Shown: one piece after another, positions 8,141-14,948 of the stretch
How positions within the stretch are numbered: position 1 is the stretch's first letter
Layout: the number at the start of each line of letters is the position of its first letter
Program-made: the position numbers and the translations under genes
Notes under the pieces: generated by a model
The model's input: only the letters and a program-made list of their open reading frames with translations
The model's database searches: none
What the model was told of the DNA's origin: nothing
NCBI GenBank assembly: GCA_934663625.1
Contig: CAKUKP010000042.1
Location: forward strand, 1 to 26,075
Reading direction: 5' to 3'
Source of the DNA: an uncultured Clostridia bacterium
Lineage (GTDB): Bacteria > Bacillota > Clostridia > Christensenellales > Aristaeellaceae
Length of the DNA: 26,075 nt

Positions 8141-8654
8141 CAAAATACGCCTCCTTCAATGCGCGCCGCAGCTTTTCCTTCGCACGCTTCAGCCTGCCGG
8201 ATACGGAAGATACCGAAATGTTCAGGGCAAGCGCGACATCTTCGATTTTCATATCCTGATAGTAATAGAGCAGTACAACCTCCCGAAGCTTTACGGGCAA
8301 TTTCGCAATTTCCAGATTGACCGTCACGGCTTCCGATGGGAAGGCGGATGATTCCTCCGCCAGCTGGTTAAGCGTTACATTGCGATCGACGCGCTTGAAC
8401 CATGAACCGCGCTGCATATCCCGACAGGTATTGATCGCAATGCGCATAAGCCATGTTTTGATGCTGCTCTCCTGCCGGAAGGAGGGCATCGCCCGATAAG
8501 CTTTGATGAAGGTTTCCTGTACCGCGTCCTCCGCAAGTCCCAGATCGCGCAGGTTCAGGTAGCACATACGCAAAAGGGACGTCTGGTAGGCGTTCACAAG
8601 CTCCGTAAATGTATCCTCCGCGCAAGGATCAGGCGCCTTGATCTCTTGCATCAT
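8133..8654 (-). CDS. ECF-type RNA polymerase sigma factor
   Basis: The protein has 173 residues. Region 2 spans about 15-85, with LGLAEDAVQETFIKAYRAMPSF (core binding and -10 recognition) and IKTWLMRIAINTCRDMQR. Region 4 spans about 115-168, with KLPVKLREVVLLYYYQDM and the helix-turn-helix MKIEDVALALNISVSSVSGRLKRAKEKL. The start is an ATG at 8652-8654 (or 8649-8651) preceded by GGGGGTGA; a longer frame further upstream is only the antisense of the next gene. It is followed by, and overlaps, the DUF4179-like gene. Its own promoter should lie in 8660-8730, but I could not pick a convincing ECF-type pair of elements there. Confidence 0.92.
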   Translation of the reverse strand: MMQEIKAPDPCAEDTFTELVNAYQTSLLRMCYLNLRDLGLAEDAVQETFIKAYRAMPSFRQESSIKTWLMRIAINTCRDMQRGSWFKRVDRNVTLNQLAEESSAFPSEAVTVNLEIAKLPVKLREVVLLYYYQDMKIEDVALALNISVSSVSGRLKRAKEKLRRALKEAYFDE

Positions 8655-8732
8655 CCGCTCACCCCCTTCACCTGTTTGACGCATCGAAGCCGTCATTTTT
8701 TCGTATCGATGAAAGAATCTTTTTAATTCAAT

Positions 8733-8768
8733 CAAAAAAGCCGGCGCTTCCATCCGGATTTGCCGACT
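8733..8768 (-). terminator. Terminator of the 99-residue acidic protein gene
   Basis: On the minus strand GTCGGC (8762-8767) pairs with GCCGGC (8740-8745), with one G-T pair, and is followed directly by six T residues (8734-8739). It lies 32 bases past the stop codon and ahead of the ECF sigma gene. Confidence 0.65.
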
Positions 8769-8799
8769 TCCCTGAATCCATTCGATTGTTCGCATTCCC

Positions 8800-9099
8800 C
8801 TACAGATTCGCCAGCGCCATGCGCGCTGCCATTTCCAGCGCGTTTGCCGATTCCAGAATCGCATCCGATACACCGTCGATATCGCGGTATTCTTCCGGCA
8901 GATCAGCGATTTCTTCGAGCGCATCCTGGATTTCCTCCCGACCGTCCGCGTCCTCCGGATCGGCGTCCTGAAGCAGCAGAATACAGTCCTCCAGCTGGGC
9001 GTTCAGTTCCTCCAGTTCATCATCATCGCACATCGCGTCCAGTTCATCCAATATCGCCTGAAAGCGATCGATAAATCCATCCAGCGCCGTCTTATGCAT
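8800..9099 (-). CDS. Small highly acidic hypothetical protein
   Basis: The frame codes for 99 residues, with a clear ribosome binding site (GAGGTGA) 8 bases before the ATG and its own promoter and terminator, so it is very likely a real single-gene transcript. The protein is strongly acidic and predicted all-helical, with runs such as MCDDDELEELNAQLED and ADPEDADGREEIQDALEEIADLPEE. There is no cysteine cluster, signal peptide or membrane segment. I do not recognise the family. Its acidic helical character would suit a protein-binding or chaperone-like role, but that is only a guess. Confidence 0.75.
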   Translation of the reverse strand: MHKTALDGFIDRFQAILDELDAMCDDDELEELNAQLEDCILLLQDADPEDADGREEIQDALEEIADLPEEYRDIDGVSDAILESANALEMAARMALANL

Positions 9100-9122
9100 T
9101 GCAAATCACCTCTCATGCTATC

Positions 9123-9151
9123 AGTATAGCCGTTCCATCGCAAATATTCAA
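9123..9151 (-). promoter_or_regulatory. Sigma-A promoter of the acidic protein gene
   Basis: On the minus strand TTGAAT (9146-9151) and TATACT (9123-9128) are separated by 17 bases. The start of transcription would be near 9116, about 17 bases before the start codon, leaving room for the GAGGTGA site only. Confidence 0.65.
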
Positions 9152-9170
9152 TCTTTTTTCGCAAATTCCG

Positions 9171-9198
9171 TTGCAATCCCCGCGATCTGTGATAAACT
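9171..9198 (+). promoter_or_regulatory. Candidate promoter for the small membrane protein-trmB pair
   Basis: TTGCAA (9171-9176) and TAAACT (9193-9198) are separated by 16 bases; both match the sigma-A consensus only partly. It is the best pair in the divergent gap ahead of 9232. Confidence 0.35.
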
Positions 9199-9231
9199 GG
9201 AAGTTAGCATTTACAAAGGCGGTAGGAATCT

Positions 9232-9498
9232 ATGAGTGAAAAACAGAAAACATCCGTCATGGCGCTGCGCGTATTTTGCATCGCCATCGTGGTATGCTTT
9301 GCGGTTGGGCTGATCATGATGCTGTGCGGCAGCTTCGCCGCGGGGCTGATTCCGTGGTTTGCGGCGATGGTGATCGGCGCGATCACGCTGTACGCCAAGC
9401 GCAAGCAGGATCAGAAGCGTGCCGACGAGGCCGAAATGGAAGCGCAGGAGCGCGCCTATCAGGAAAAGAAGCGGGCGCAGAAGCGGGAGAAAAAGTAA
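9232..9498 (+). CDS. Small two-helix membrane protein with charged tail
   Basis: The protein has 88 residues. Two hydrophobic segments, about 10-33 and 35-54 (the second includes GLIPWFAAMVIGAITLYA), are followed by a 33-residue lysine- and glutamate-rich helical tail (KRKQDQKRADEAEMEAQER and on) that should lie in the cytoplasm or form a coiled coil. The family is not recognised. The ribosome binding site is modest (GGCGGTAGGAATCT). The stop codon overlaps the start of trmB by one base (TAATG), so the two genes are translationally coupled; nothing else connects their functions. Confidence 0.72.
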   Translation: MSEKQKTSVMALRVFCIAIVVCFAVGLIMMLCGSFAAGLIPWFAAMVIGAITLYAKRKQDQKRADEAEMEAQERAYQEKKRAQKREKK

Positions 9499-10229
9499 TG
9501 CGGATGCGCAGAAAGGCATGGACGGAGCCGCTGCTGGACGAATGCGCGTATCTGATCAGCACGCCTTCCCAATACAAGGGCGCATGGCGCGAGCGCTTTG
9601 CGCGCCCGAACGCGCCCGTCTGGATGGAAATCGGCTGCGGCAAGGGCGTATCCACCGTAAAAATGGCGCATGAAAACCCGCAGGTGAACATCATCGCCAT
9701 CGATGAGGTGCGCCATGTGCTGGCGGTAACGATCAAAAATTCCCTGCTGGAATACGGATCGGATCCCATCGACAATCTGATGCTGACGAACGTGGACGCG
9801 ATGTTCATCAGCGATTCCTTTGCGCCCTCGGACGGCGTGGAGCGCATCATCATCAATTTTCCGAACCCGTGGGATGAAAAAGCAAAGCACCACAAGCGCA
9901 GGCTGACCCACCCGCGCCAGCTGATTCAATACCGTTCGTTTCTGCGTCCGAACGGTGAAATTCATTTCAAGACGGATAATCCGGAGCTGTTTTCCGCGTC
10001 CGTACAGTACCTTACGGACACGGGCTTTTCGATCGAATATCGAACGGACGATCTGCACGCGAGCGGCTTTGCGCCCAATTACATCAGCGAGCACGAGCGC
10101 AAATACGCCGCGATGGGCCTGCCGATTCATTTCCTGATCGCCCGTATGCGCGATCTGCCCGCCGATTTTTCCTATGAGGTGGAAGGCAGAAGCATCGCGC
10201 GCATCGAACGCGGCCACGAAAAGCGCTGA
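9498..10229 (+). CDS. trmB: tRNA (guanine-N7-)-methyltransferase TrmB
   Basis: The 243-residue protein makes 7-methylguanosine at position 46 of tRNA, using S-adenosylmethionine. The SAM-binding loop is MEIGCGKG at 43-50, and the family signature NFPNPWDEKAKHHKRRL lies at 120-136, with TD at 159-160 and the C-terminal SEHERKY (197-203) in the place of the usual T-x-YE-x-K/R-F/Y motif. Length and order of motifs are those of bacterial TrmB. The start ATG overlaps the previous stop (TAATG) and relies on coupling, since no separate strong ribosome binding site precedes it. It ends directly against the convergent DUF1653 gene with no spacer. Confidence 0.93.
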   Translation: MRMRRKAWTEPLLDECAYLISTPSQYKGAWRERFARPNAPVWMEIGCGKGVSTVKMAHENPQVNIIAIDEVRHVLAVTIKNSLLEYGSDPIDNLMLTNVDAMFISDSFAPSDGVERIIINFPNPWDEKAKHHKRRLTHPRQLIQYRSFLRPNGEIHFKTDNPELFSASVQYLTDTGFSIEYRTDDLHASGFAPNYISEHERKYAAMGLPIHFLIARMRDLPADFSYEVEGRSIARIERGHEKR

Positions 10230-10466
10230 TTATTCCATAGGATCGCGCAGATAATCTGCCTCCGGTACAAAGCGGGTGTAGGTTTTTCCATCGCGCACGA
10301 CCGTTTCCGACCACATGGACAGCGGGCGAACCCACAGACCGTATTCGCCGTACAGCGCGCGGTAGACCACCATTTCCTCCCGCGTTTCGGAATGGCGCGC
10401 GATATCGATCAGTTCGTACCTTCCGCCCTTGAAATGGCGGTAAATTCCCTTTTTCGGATAATCCAT
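10230..10466 (-). CDS. DUF1653 domain protein
   Basis: The protein has 78 residues from an ATG at 10464-10466 preceded by AGGAGGTTCC. It starts MDYPKKGIYRHFKGGRYELI and continues MVVYRALYGEYGLWVRPLSMW, the typical short DUF1653 domain ('G-Y-H-F-K-G-x-Y' and 'V-Y-x-x-L-Y-G'). The function of the family is unknown. Its stop codon abuts the trmB stop on the other strand, so the two transcripts converge with no room for a terminator between them. Confidence 0.9.
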   Translation of the reverse strand: MDYPKKGIYRHFKGGRYELIDIARHSETREEMVVYRALYGEYGLWVRPLSMWSETVVRDGKTYTRFVPEADYLRDPME

Positions 10467-10491
10467 GGAACCTCCTGTAACAAGACAGATC

Positions 10492-10525
10492 ATCGTCCCG
10501 AAGCGGTCAAATGCTTCGGGACGAT
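10492..10525. terminator. Perfect stem-loop between the permease-family gene and DUF1653 gene
   Basis: A 13-bp perfect stem (ATCGTCCCGAAGC, 10492-10504, with 10513-10525) encloses an 8-base loop. The following T-tract is poor on both strands (GATCTGTCTTG on minus, TTGCAATTT on plus), so it may be a weak terminator for the upstream permease-family gene or a leader hairpin 26 bases before the DUF1653 start. Confidence 0.55.
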
Positions 10526-10549
10526 TTGCAATTTAAGATGTATAACCGC

Positions 10550-11575
10550 TTACAGCGTGCCGTCGAGAATGGCGTCTACAACCACGCTGCCGACCTTGAA
10601 GTTATTTTCCATGGCGGTAGCGAAAATATCGGCGGATTCAACGCTGTCTTCGGATGCGAGGGAATCTTCGAAGTTCGGATCCCACAGGCTTTCGGGGGAA
10701 GCGCCGTTCATGAATACATCGGTATTGACGGAATCGCGGATGATGATGAAGCGATCGAGCATGCCCATGCGATCGGCGACGACCGCAAGCGCCGCATCTT
10801 CCATTTCGGTCAGCGCGAAGGGATCGGGGCACTGATAGGTTTCGGTCATCAGCAGGGCGTTTTCATGATCGTGCATGCCCTTCCAGTAATTATCGCCGGA
10901 AACGGTGGTGCCGCGCAGCACCTGCGGATCGCGCACCGCCCATTCCGCGCCGTTGAAGGTGACGGACATGAAGTTGCGGGTCTTTTCGGTGGTTTCGATC
11001 TTGACATCCTTCACCAGATCGTACACGCGATCCATCAGATCGGCGTTCAGGATCTTGCAGGAGGAGCTGTCATAGCTTTCATCGTGATACCAGGTGGTAG
11101 CGGTCTGATCCGCCAGATCGCGCGCATCGGCATGATGGCCCAGATCGAAATCGATCGCGGCGGTAATGACGAACACATCGCCCATCACGCCGTATTCTAC
11201 GGCGGAGCCAGCGCAGCCGGTGCTGATGATATAGGCGTTGGAGAAGTCGAAGCGGCTGTCCGCCAGGATCGCGAACAGGCTCATGGAGGTATTTACCTTG
11301 CCCATGCCGGTAACATACAGCGCCACGCCATCCTTGACATAGAGCTTGTTGCCCTCAAAGCCGCCCACGATATCGTATGCATCGCCGCCCTCGCAATAGG
11401 CTTCATAGTAATACTGCGCTTCGCCGGGGAAATCGCCGGACATTTCGCCCGCTTCAAATTTCGGCAGGATCAGCGCCTTGATTTCGATGGGCGCTTCCGA
11501 TTCGGCGAGCGCGGGCGCATAGACGGCAGATACCATAACCAGGACAAGCAGAAGTACAGCGATCAGTTTTTTCAT
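10550..11575 (-). CDS. Secreted purine nucleoside permease (NUP) family protein
   Basis: The protein has 341 residues from an ATG at 11573-11575 preceded by GGAGGAGAGAAGAAA. Residues 1-24 form a classical signal peptide (MKKLIAVLLLVLVMVSAVYA, then a likely cut after ALA). The mature part resembles the NUP family, which shares the nucleoside phosphorylase/hydrolase fold: IEIKALILPKFEAGE, the substrate-loop pattern LYVTGMGKVNTSMSLFAIL, and STGCAGSAVEYGVMGDVFVI, followed by TFNGAEWAVRDPQVLRGTTVSGDNYWKG. Fungal members were described as nucleoside permeases, but bacterial ones have no membrane segments beyond the signal peptide and more likely bind or cleave nucleosides outside the cell. There is no lipobox cysteine, so it should be released or wall-held. 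No transporter lies beside it. The name reflects the family, not a proven activity. Confidence 0.78.
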   Translation of the reverse strand: MKKLIAVLLLVLVMVSAVYAPALAESEAPIEIKALILPKFEAGEMSGDFPGEAQYYYEAYCEGGDAYDIVGGFEGNKLYVKDGVALYVTGMGKVNTSMSLFAILADSRFDFSNAYIISTGCAGSAVEYGVMGDVFVITAAIDFDLGHHADARDLADQTATTWYHDESYDSSSCKILNADLMDRVYDLVKDVKIETTEKTRNFMSVTFNGAEWAVRDPQVLRGTTVSGDNYWKGMHDHENALLMTETYQCPDPFALTEMEDAALAVVADRMGMLDRFIIIRDSVNTDVFMNGASPESLWDPNFEDSLASEDSVESADIFATAMENNFKVGSVVVDAILDGTL

Positions 11576-11698
11576 TTTCTTCTCTCCTCCAATGTCGATT
11601 GTGAAAATTTGCATCGTTCGTGTTTTACGCGAACAGAAATGTGAAACGAGGCGATATTGCGTTTGTTTTCGCCTTTGTTTTTCACAATTTCCGAACTT

Positions 11699-11707
11699 AT
11701 AATAGCA
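11699..11707 (-). promoter_or_regulatory. Extended -10 promoter candidate for the NUP-family gene
   Basis: On the minus strand TGCTATTAT (11699-11707) is an extended -10 element about 124 bases before the start codon; no good -35 is seen. The opposite strand reads TATAAT over nearly the same bases, but no gene follows there. Confidence 0.4.
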
Positions 11708-11754
11708 TACATTAAATCATTATTCGTGTTTAATGACGATATTTTCCGGTTAAT

Positions 11755-11807
11755 TTTTGAAAAAGCGTCCCGCGGAGCAAAGCCGGCAGCGGCGCTGCTC
11801 CGCGGGA
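11755..11807 (-). terminator. Terminator of the glycyl radical enzyme gene
   Basis: Arms 11768-11779 and 11796-11807 (TCCCGCGGAGCA and its complement) form a perfect 12-bp stem with an inner GCCG/CGGC pairing. On the minus strand it is followed by GCTTTTTC and a second T-run. Confidence 0.85.
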
Positions 11808-11865
11808 GACAGATGATATTCAATTCACGATCGACGCCTTGCGCAAGAATCCTTACATTCGATGC

Positions 11866-13809
11866 TTACATGGTATAGGATGTGCGTTCGATGATCTGAT
11901 CCTGATAGCCCTTATCCAGCTGTACGAAGTGGCCGCTCCAGCCCCATACGCGCACGATCAGATTCTGATGATCCTCGGGGTGCTTCTGCGCGTCCAGCAG
12001 CGTTTCGCGGCTGACGGCGTTCAGCTGCAATTGATGTCCGCCCAGCAGGATGTAGGTGCGCACCAGCTGCGCCACCTTGCGGCAGCCTTCTTCATTTTTG
12101 AACACGGTATCGTGCAGCTCCAGCGTCATGGGGCCGCCGTTGCAGACCAGACCCATCGTGGGGCGCGCCATCGCCTGCAATACGGAAAGCGGGCCGGCAT
12201 CGCGCAGCAGCAGCGACGGAGAGAAGTTCGCCGGCAGCATTTCGCCCGCCTGACGGCCGTCCGCGGTCGCGCCCAGCTGGCGGCCGTGCCACAGATAGTA
12301 CATCGCGGAGCCGGTGCCCGTGCGGAAGATGCCGCCGCGCTCGTTTCTTCTGCCCTGCCATGCATCGTGGAAGAATCGAATCATGGAATCCAGCAGCGCA
12401 TTGCATTCCTCATCGTGCCCCAGCTTCGGCGCGCGGTTGCGCAGCTTTTGCAGAAGGGCGGTATGGCCTTCGTAATTGTTGTTCAGCGCATCCAGCAATT
12501 CCTGCTTCGATACGGAATGATCGCCGTACACATAGGCGCGCACCGCGGCGAGCTGATCCACCGCCGTGGCAAAGCCGGTGCCGTGAATGCCGTAATTGTT
12601 GTACTTCGCGCCCTCGGAAACATCGTGGGTGCAATCGCTCATCAAAACGGACTGATAGGGCGCGGGTTCGAGCCACAGATTGCGATACATCATCTCCTGC
12701 CGATCCGCTTCGGCGATTTCCTCAAGGCGCACCTGCTCCAGCAGCGCATCGAAGGTTTCACATTCGTTCAGCTTCGCAAGGAGCACATCGCGCACCACCT
12801 TGGCATGCGATACCGCGCCGATGTTCGGAATATCCATTCCCTCGCCGGGGATGATGAATTCCCAGCACGCCGCCACGGTGTAATTGCGCGCATCCTCCAG
12901 CGCATAGCCCATGCTGACCAGCGCGGGAATGACCACATCATCATTGGCGTACTGCGGGAAGCCCAGCCCCTGCTTCGTCAGCTGCGTGCCCAGATCGTAC
13001 AATTCGATTGGCGTATTCTTATCCACGCGCAGATTGATCTTCGGATCGATCCGGCGGTTGTTCAGGCTGGCCTTCAGGCAGATGTACGTAAGCTCGTTGA
13101 CCGCGTTTGCGCCGTCCCTCGTGCAGCCGCCCAGCATCATACTCTGGCCGTTATCGCCCTGCTGCATGCCGGTGTAGAGATCGTTATCGCGGTTGAAGGA
13201 CAGGAAGAATTCCTCTGTGAGCGCGAGCGCCTGCGCATCATCCAGCTTATGCGCATCCATATCTGCCTTGAAATACGGATACATATACTGATCAAAGCGG
13301 CCGACGGTATTGTGGTAGGTGTTCGACGCCCACAGCGCAAAGTGCAGAATGCGCATCATCTGCAGTGCGGTTAAATAGCTGGTCGCGCCGTAGCGGATCG
13401 CGTGGGACAGACCTTCGATTTCGTAGCGGTCGGCGTAGGCGATCACGGCATCGATCGTGGTGCGCATATCCTCGGTCGCGCGTTCGCGGCGGGCGAGCAG
13501 ACCTTCGCGAAGCACGCCCTCCCAATCGCTGGAGATATTGCATACGCGCCCCTGTTCATGAATGTAATGCCCCGCCGTCAGCCTTTCGCGTTCGCCCTCG
13601 GCGTAAATATCCGGAAATGAAATGATCGTGCGCCACGCCGGAATCTGTTCATCGGGATTGCGGATGATCTGTTCTTCCTCCAGAAACAGCTTCAAGCGAA
13701 GTGCGGCGCGCTGCGAAAGTGTGAGCGCGGGATTTTGAATCTGCGCGCTGATCGCGTCCCAGCGTTCCCCGGAAAGCTCATGTCGGAATGCCTTGATATT
13801 ATTATCCAT
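11866..13809 (-). CDS. Glycyl radical enzyme of unknown substrate (PFL-like superfamily)
   Basis: The protein has 647 residues and belongs to the pyruvate formate-lyase-like glycyl radical enzymes, which use a glycine radical and a cysteine thiyl radical for difficult lyase, dehydratase or decarboxylase reactions without oxygen. Superfamily marks are GATADGRQAGEMLPANFSPS (513-532) and VSRETLLDAQKHPEDHQNLI (599-618), leading to the radical loop RVWGWSGHF with G623. The catalytic cysteine is C315 in AACWEFIIPGEG. A glutamate two residues on (E317) is the pattern of dehydratase/decarboxylase/lyase types, not the double cysteine of true PFL. Unusual points: a tryptophan between C and E, tryptophans flanking the radical glycine where most members have a small residue and tyrosine, and a total length well below the usual 750-850. 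The start has GGAGGGAATCAG before the ATG. The activase gene lies 133 bases upstream. The substrate cannot be read from the sequence. Confidence 0.9.
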   Translation of the reverse strand: MDNNIKAFRHELSGERWDAISAQIQNPALTLSQRAALRLKLFLEEEQIIRNPDEQIPAWRTIISFPDIYAEGERERLTAGHYIHEQGRVCNISSDWEGVLREGLLARRERATEDMRTTIDAVIAYADRYEIEGLSHAIRYGATSYLTALQMMRILHFALWASNTYHNTVGRFDQYMYPYFKADMDAHKLDDAQALALTEEFFLSFNRDNDLYTGMQQGDNGQSMMLGGCTRDGANAVNELTYICLKASLNNRRIDPKINLRVDKNTPIELYDLGTQLTKQGLGFPQYANDDVVIPALVSMGYALEDARNYTVAACWEFIIPGEGMDIPNIGAVSHAKVVRDVLLAKLNECETFDALLEQVRLEEIAEADRQEMMYRNLWLEPAPYQSVLMSDCTHDVSEGAKYNNYGIHGTGFATAVDQLAAVRAYVYGDHSVSKQELLDALNNNYEGHTALLQKLRNRAPKLGHDEECNALLDSMIRFFHDAWQGRRNERGGIFRTGTGSAMYYLWHGRQLGATADGRQAGEMLPANFSPSLLLRDAGPLSVLQAMARPTMGLVCNGGPMTLELHDTVFKNEEGCRKVAQLVRTYILLGGHQLQLNAVSRETLLDAQKHPEDHQNLIVRVWGWSGHFVQLDKGYQDQIIERTSYTM

Positions 13810-13861
13810 CTGATTCCCTCCAATCGATTTATGTTATGTGCTTAATTCCACGTCTGACGGC

Positions 13862-13879
13862 ATGGATAACGTTTTCCAT
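13862..13879. promoter_or_regulatory. LacI-family-like palindromic operator candidate
   Basis: The 18-base sequence ATGGATAACGTTTTCCAT is symmetric except for one mismatched pair (T13867 with T13874) and has the central CG of LacI/PurR/CcpA-type operators. It lies 53 bases upstream of the glycyl radical enzyme start codon, in the gap after the activase gene. Whether a promoter lies here is uncertain; I found no good -35/-10 pair. Confidence 0.4.
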
Positions 13880-13882
13880 CCT

Positions 13883-13926
13883 GTTTATTGATAAACTCCG
13901 AACGACGGCGCGAACCATCGCCGGAG
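13883..13926 (-). other. Two stem-loops between activase and glycyl radical enzyme genes
   Basis: CTCCG (13896-13900) pairs with CGGAG (13922-13926), with inner CGACGG/CCATCG pairing. On the minus strand this is followed by a second palindrome, GTTTAT-TG-ATAAAC (13883-13896). The first stem may end or attenuate the activase transcript; the T-tract is only TTTATC, so a processing or attenuation role is as likely as termination. Confidence 0.4.
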
Positions 13927-13942
13927 CATCAAAAGCAATGTT

Positions 13943-14815
13943 TTATAGAATTTTTACGGTGATCCCCCGACGTTCGAAGGGTTCGCGGATGACGCGCGGC
14001 TCCTGCTGTTCCGGAAAATCGGGCTTGTATTCCATATCCACGCCGCCGTACTTTGCGCCCGCCGCCTTATTATAGCGCAGCAGTTCCACGCTTTCCAGAT
14101 AATGCCGGTCGCAATCCTCCAAGAGCGCCGCCGTGGCTTCCATATTTACCTCGGTATCGTTTACCGTGGGGATCAGCGGCACGCGGATGCGGAACGGCTT
14201 GCCCATATGCTTGAGCTGTTCAAGATTCGCAAGAATCTTCGCATTGTCCACGCCGGTATAGCGCTTGTGCAGCGCTGGATCCGCGATCTTGATATCCATG
14301 ATGATCATATCCATCACTTCGGCGAGCGATTTGAATACCTCTGGCGACGCATAGCCGCTGGTTTCAATCAGCGCGTGTACATCCGGCACCAGCCTGCGCA
14401 CGGCGATGATGAAATCGCTCTGCATCAATACCTCCCCGCCGGAGAAGGTCACGCCGCCGCCGTTCATTTTCAGAACCGCCGCCTGCTTATTGATCTTCGC
14501 CGCCACTTCCGCCGCCGTCATGCGCGTTCCGGCGATGCGGATGCAGCCCTTGGGGCACACATCCACGCATTTTCCGCAGCCCACGCATTTATTCGGGGAC
14601 GGGCACACCTGTTTGCACGCGCCGCAATGGATGCACAGCGATTTTGTCACCACGCGCTGCGGCTTTACCGACAGCCCTTCTGGATTGTGGCACCACATGC
14701 ATCTGAGCGGGCAGCCCTTCACAAACACCGCGCAGCGGATTCCGGGGCCATCGTAGACCGCGAATTCCTCGATATCAAACACCAGACCGGTAACGGTTTC
14801 AAGCATATTATCCAT
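13943..14815 (-). CDS. Glycyl radical enzyme activating enzyme (radical SAM)
   Basis: The 290-residue protein abstracts a hydrogen from the radical glycine of the partner enzyme, using a 4Fe-4S cluster and S-adenosylmethionine. The cluster motif CX3CX2C is C35-C39-C42 in GCPLRCMWCHNPEG, and the SAM-binding GGE is in GVTFSGGEVLMQ. Between them lies an insert with two ferredoxin-type clusters: C61, C64, C67, C71 and C77, C80, C83, C87, typical of activases of non-PFL glycyl radical enzymes. DGPGIR at 22-27 is also standard. It is upstream of the glycyl radical enzyme gene on the same strand. No ribosome binding site precedes the ATG at 14813-14815, and the promoter predicts transcription starting at or beside this A, so the mRNA may be leaderless. 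A slightly later ATG (codon 4) also lacks a site. Confidence 0.93.
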   Translation of the reverse strand: MDNMLETVTGLVFDIEEFAVYDGPGIRCAVFVKGCPLRCMWCHNPEGLSVKPQRVVTKSLCIHCGACKQVCPSPNKCVGCGKCVDVCPKGCIRIAGTRMTAAEVAAKINKQAAVLKMNGGGVTFSGGEVLMQSDFIIAVRRLVPDVHALIETSGYASPEVFKSLAEVMDMIIMDIKIADPALHKRYTGVDNAKILANLEQLKHMGKPFRIRVPLIPTVNDTEVNMEATAALLEDCDRHYLESVELLRYNKAAGAKYGGVDMEYKPDFPEQQEPRVIREPFERRGITVKIL

Positions 14816-14850
14816 ATGATAATCATATCATAATCGCCGGAAGATGTCAA
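14814..14850 (-). promoter_or_regulatory. Consensus promoter of the activase gene with overlapping palindrome
   Basis: On the minus strand TTGACA (14845-14850) and TATGAT (14822-14827) are separated by exactly 17 bases. The expected start point, 14815 or 14816, coincides with the A of the activase start codon. A perfect 7+1+7 palindrome (ATATGAT-A-ATCATAT, 14814-14828) covers the -10 element and start point, a likely operator position. Confidence 0.7.
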
Positions 14851-14873
14851 TTTTCGGGCGCAAATTTCTGGAA

Positions 14874-14902
14874 TTGACAAACGGGCGCGGCGCATGTAAA
14901 CT
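14874..14902 (+). promoter_or_regulatory. Promoter of the acetate kinase-like gene
   Basis: TTGACA (14874-14879) and TAAACT (14897-14902) are separated by 17 bases, and a TG precedes the -10. It stands back to back with the activase promoter, 23 bases between the two -35 elements, so the two units form a divergon. Confidence 0.65.
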
Positions 14903-14948
14903 TATTCCAGAATCTATAGGTAAGAATCCAACGATACAGGAGAACGAT

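Noticed and set aside
8655..8924. An N-terminal extension of the ECF sigma factor
   Set aside because: It would read through a terminator and antisense to the acidic protein gene; a good ribosome binding site supports the start at 8654.
11839..13374. A 511-codon plus-strand frame opposite the glycyl radical enzyme gene
   Set aside because: It is rich in His, Arg, Gln and Ala, has no recognisable domain or ribosome binding site, and lies wholly antisense to a well-identified gene; GC-rich codon use keeps the other frame open.
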